In this document: one piece after another, positions 61,513-64,000 of the stretch
Position numbering within the stretch: position 1 is the stretch's first letter
Layout of the letters: every line of letters starts with the position of its first letter
DNA from: an uncultured Roseburia sp.
GTDB taxonomy: Bacteria; Bacillota; Clostridia; Lachnospirales; Lachnospiraceae
Assembly (NCBI GenBank): GCA_934317215.1
Contig: CAKREH010000013.1
Location: 1-64,000, forward strand
DNA: 64,000 nt
Direction: 5' to 3'
Translations under genes and position numbers: made by a program
Notes under the pieces: generated by a model
What the model saw: the letters and a program-made list of their open reading frames with translations, nothing else
What the model was told of the DNA's origin: nothing
Databases searched by the model: none

Positions 61513-62238
61513 CTAAAATAACTGTGTCCGCCTGCTGATGCCCAGTTTTTCAAAAATATTACTCAAATGCTTTTTTACCGTCGCCTCACTGATCAAAAGC
61601 TGTCCTGCAATTTCCTGATTGGAATATCCTTTTCTGACGAGCCGCACAATTTCCTGCTCCCGCCCCGAAAGAAGATCTGCCTCTCTGTTTTTTATGGTAT
61701 TTTCCGCACCCGAAACATAATGGTTTGCATAGGCAAAAACATTTTTTTCAAAATGAGGCAGAAATGTCTGCAAAATTTCCATCTCATGCCCTGTAACATC
61801 CGGTTCTCCACACTTCCGCAGCAGATTCAAAAATACCCGTGTCTTTCCCTCTTTCATAATGATAAGCCCGCATCCCATATCTAATTTCTGGGGTTTAAAA
61901 TACTCACGGTAAATCACCGATGATCTTCATTTCTCATCCGTTAAAAGATCGGTATCCCGGTATGCCATTGATTTTGTAAAATTGCACATCTGCATCAGAT
62001 AGTCTTTGGCAAAATAAGTATCTAAGTATTTCTGTTTCATGACAGGATCCACATTTTCAAATACCGAATGCGCCGCGTCTAGTCTGCCGTCTTCATCTAT
62101 CACTAAAAAATAACCCTGCGTATATGGGATCAATATACGGATCAGTTTTAAACATCTTTCTCCAAACGTCTCCAGGCTTCCGGCATAATAGATTTCCAGA
62201 AGTATGTCATTGAACATGCGCCATTCTTTTTCTGTCAT
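61513..62238 (-). pseudogene. LuxR-family regulator interrupted by one in-frame TGA
   Basis: Codons 1-103 (MTEKEWRMFNDILLEIYYAG through AYRDTDLLTDEK) and codons 105-241 (RSSVIYREYFKPQ through the LuxR helix SNQEIAGQLLISEATVKKHL) lie in the same frame, separated only by TGA at 61927-61929. Against the intact paralogue at 58970-59755 there is no gap; the stop stands where the paralogue has Arg, so a CGA to TGA change is the simplest cause. The C-terminal half has a GTG at 61917 but no clear ribosome site. A sequencing error cannot be excluded. Confidence 0.82.
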
Positions 62239-62411
62239 AACGTAATATCCTCCACAGACACTCCAAGAGATGCCAGCTTTGCAATCGTCACTTTAATCTG
62301 ATATTCCAGTTCCTGATTTTCCACCCCATTGTTTGCACGTTTGATGCGCTGTAAATCTGTATATTTATCAATTAAAACCGTAATCAGTTCCTTCTCTGTC
62401 ATATCCTCCAT
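62235..62411 (-). CDS. Small protein (about 58 aa) coupled to the broken luxR gene, unknown
   Basis: From ATG at 62411 the frame reads MEDMTEKELITVLIDKYTDL and continues with charged, helical residues to VEDITL. It overlaps the broken luxR gene by four bases, and its start MTEKE resembles that of the regulator. AAAGGCGG lies upstream. No family is recognised; the frame also extends 19 codons further upstream without support. Confidence 0.5.
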   Translation of the reverse strand: MEDMTEKELITVLIDKYTDLQRIKRANNGVENQELEYQIKVTIAKLASLGVSVEDITL

Positions 62412-62584
62412 CCTCACTACCGCCTTTCTCCGATATAAAAAATAATAGCCTGCGCGCTTCGCAAACATTCTATTGTTGTGAATTGTATCTGCATTCTGTA
62501 ATTTTCTATATTTTAGCGGATTTTATTTTTGGTGTAAACATGAAACCTCCATTCATCTTTTGTACTTTCCCGCCATCCGTTTCC

Positions 62585-62618
62585 TGCTGTTGTTCACACC
62601 TATTGTGTGAACAGCAGC
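62585..62618. repeat. Inverted repeat between Ig-like gene and small-protein gene
   Basis: A stem of about 15 bases with core GTTCACAC/GTGTGAAC and a five-base loop lies in the 294-base gap. Ts follow it only weakly on the plus strand (AATTTTC) and not on the minus strand, so it is a poor terminator for the Ig-like gene. It may be an operator. The rest of the gap shows nothing else that I can name. Confidence 0.5.
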
Positions 62619-62705
62619 AATTTTCTTTCACAATCTGACGCCATGCCTGACTTTGTGCTTTTGTTCCTATTCCAGTTTTTGTCTATAAAACAATCATTGC
62701 ACCTT

Positions 62706-63725
62706 TTATTCCTTCTCCTTCACATACACCGTCATGCGCTCCTTCGTTCCATCCTCACTGGCATAAACATAAGACCTGCCAGCTGTTTTCGCAGTGATAA
62801 CCCCGTTTGCATCTACCGACACCACATTGGCGTTAGAGCAGGAATACGCCGGCTGATTGCCGGAGGATACCGTTGCATTTACCCTTGCTCGTTCCCCGGG
62901 CTGAAGCGTGATCGTCGTCTGCTCAAATGTAATCTTTGGAGATCTGACCGTCACTTCACAATTTTTGCTGACCCCATCTACGGTTACAGTAATGACTGCC
63001 GTTCCATGTTTGACCGCGGTTACTTTTCCTGTTTCATCCACAGTCGCCACACTTTTTTTGTTAGTTTTCCACACTGGCGTAGATTTTGATGTGGAAGAAA
63101 CTTTTAGGTTATATTTCTCTTTTCTGTAAAGTGAAATTTTTGACGGTGTCAGACGGACAGTCGGACTTTTTACTGTCACTTTACAATTCACGGACGTACC
63201 GTCTACCTTTGCAGTAACCGTAGTTGTTCCCGGCTTCTTTGCTGTCACTTTTCCATTTTCGCTTACCGATGCAATGCTTGTCTTTGCCGACTTCCACGTC
63301 ACCTTATGCCCGGTGGATGAAGCTGCCGTAAGTACTGCACTTTCCCCATTTTCCAGTGTCAGGCTGGTCTTATTTAAGGTAACTTTTGTCTTTGTGACAG
63401 TAACCTTACAGCTTGCCTCCGCATTTTTTGTTTTTGCCGTGATCGTCGCACTTCCCGCCTTTTTTGCGGTGATTTTTCCGTAGGTATTAACCGACGCAAC
63501 CTTTGAATCACTGGATGTAAATGTCGGCTTTTTACTGCCGGATGAAACCACGGACAGACAATAAGTGTCCCCTGTTTTTAATGTTTTTTCATATGCGCTT
63601 AAGAAAATGAACCCATATCCTGAGGCTGCATATACTTCTACTTTCTGATACTCTGAAATAAAAAGCATGGAAACCATGCAGAGGATGGCCAGCGCCACCC
63701 GGATGACTTTTTTTCCTGATTTCAT
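62706..63725 (-). CDS. Secreted protein with tandem bacterial Ig-like (BIG_2) domains
   Basis: The 339-residue protein has a signal peptide (about 1-33, ending VEVYAA) and four tandem Ig-like group 2 repeats of about 80 residues. Each repeat ends with a form of VASVNTYGKITAKKAGSATI followed by a strand with a Cys (CKVTV). It has no sortase motif or catalytic domain, so it is a surface or secreted adhesin-like or wall-associated protein. The start at 63725 follows GGGGGAAA. Confidence 0.88.
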   Translation of the reverse strand: MKSGKKVIRVALAILCMVSMLFISEYQKVEVYAASGYGFIFLSAYEKTLKTGDTYCLSVVSSGSKKPTFTSSDSKVASVNTYGKITAKKAGSATITAKTKNAEASCKVTVTKTKVTLNKTSLTLENGESAVLTAASSTGHKVTWKSAKTSIASVSENGKVTAKKPGTTTVTAKVDGTSVNCKVTVKSPTVRLTPSKISLYRKEKYNLKVSSTSKSTPVWKTNKKSVATVDETGKVTAVKHGTAVITVTVDGVSKNCEVTVRSPKITFEQTTITLQPGERARVNATVSSGNQPAYSCSNANVVSVDANGVITAKTAGRSYVYASEDGTKERMTVYVKEKE

Positions 63726-63833
63726 AGATATTTCCCCCAATCCTTCTCAAAACGACAAATAGTATCACGGACTTATGCCTGTCATCACACTATCTGTTCT
63801 CTGAGGATGGCGGGAACTGTACAAAAGAAAAGC

Positions 63834-63863
63834 CCATCCGGCGCACTGTATCTCACCGGATGG
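63834..63863 (-). terminator. Terminator after the partial gene at the right edge
   Basis: Stem CCATCCGG/CCGGATGG extended by a G-C pair, with a 14-base loop, followed by TTTTCTTTT on the minus strand. Confidence 0.75.
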
Positions 63864-63911
63864 CCCTGATATTAAATTAGCATAGTTAATTACGGTTGTA
63901 AATCGAACAAA

Positions 63912-64000
63912 TCATAAAGTTTTTATAACTCTGTCGAATTCCATACAGATCGGGTATCCTCCATCACTCATCACAAGTTTTGCATCAATCCCATAAATTT
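63912..64000 (-). CDS. C-terminal end of an unidentified gene (partial)
   Basis: An open minus-strand frame enters from the right edge and ends at TGA (63912-63914), reading IYGIDAKLVMSDGGYPICME plus eight further residues. A good terminator follows, which supports a real gene end. The family cannot be told from 28 residues. Confidence 0.5.
   Translation of the reverse strand, partial: IYGIDAKLVMSDGGYPICMEFDRVIKTL

Noticed and set aside
61927..61929. In-frame TGA as a selenocysteine codon
   Set aside because: The paralogue has Arg and not Cys at this position, no SECIS-like hairpin is evident after the TGA, and a LuxR sensor is not a known selenoprotein type.
1..64000. CRISPR array or phage region
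   Set aside because: I found no regularly spaced direct repeats with unique spacers, no cas genes and no phage structural or integrase genes.

Overview
The window looks like chromosome of an anaerobic, Gram-positive, spore-forming and probably motile bacterium of the Lachnospiraceae type; a Roseburia-like genome is my best guess, not a proof. The reasons are the low-to-mid GC content, strong AGGAGG ribosome sites, a 2[4Fe-4S] ferredoxin, spmA and spmB, chemoreceptors with many c-di-GMP proteins, and the gene orders dnaB-rplI-gdpP and rpsF-ssb-rpsR.

Layout. 1-3.6 kb: F-type ATP synthase operon (atpZ, atpI-like, atpB, E, F, H, A; atpA runs off the left edge), whose c subunit has a Na+-type ion site. 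3.9-6.6 kb: nucleotide and tRNA-modification operon (Sua5, an LMW phosphatase-like protein without its catalytic Cys, upp, dCMP deaminase). 6.8-11.1 kb: galM, ferredoxin, a DUF4143 ATPase, an MNT nucleotidyltransferase and a MerR-like gene. 11.2-11.6 kb: a non-autonomous mobile element. 11.6-15.5 kb: dnaB, rplI, gdpP. 16.4-23 kb: a sucrose/fructan locus in decay (GH32, LacI and GH13 intact; fructokinase, sucrose phosphorylase and a sugar permease reduced to deletion derivatives). 23-29.6 kb: c-di-GMP and chemotaxis genes. 30-41 kb: rpsF-ssb-rpsR, DUF951, sirtuin, a second chemoreceptor, initiator tRNA, spmB and spmA separated by a REC-GGDEF-EAL gene, a DUF885 peptidase and rsmI.

41.1-62.4 kb is the most interesting part: a 21 kb nitrogen-scavenging cluster, all on the minus strand. 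One operon encodes two DUF1989 (urea-carboxylase-associated) proteins, a biotin-dependent urea/guanidine carboxylase, allophanate hydrolase, two PII proteins of NifI1 and NifI2 type, and a NitT/TauT-type ABC transporter. The DUF1989 pair suggests that the substrate is guanidine: carboxylation to carboxyguanidine, deimination to allophanate, then hydrolysis to ammonia and CO2. A MerR gene and a MerR-style promoter (19-bp spacer) lead into a second operon with a polyamine-type ABC transporter, a MATE exporter and two isochorismatase-like hydrolases. A third such hydrolase sits with an orphan solute-binding protein and a LuxR regulator, beside a second LuxR gene broken by one stop codon. Both major operons have an intrinsic terminator between promoter and first gene, so their expression probably depends on antitermination. 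I found no nif genes and no guanidine riboswitch that I could recognise.

Three copies of an intergenic palindromic repeat and two related MITE-like elements are also present, one MITE lying inside one of the repeats.
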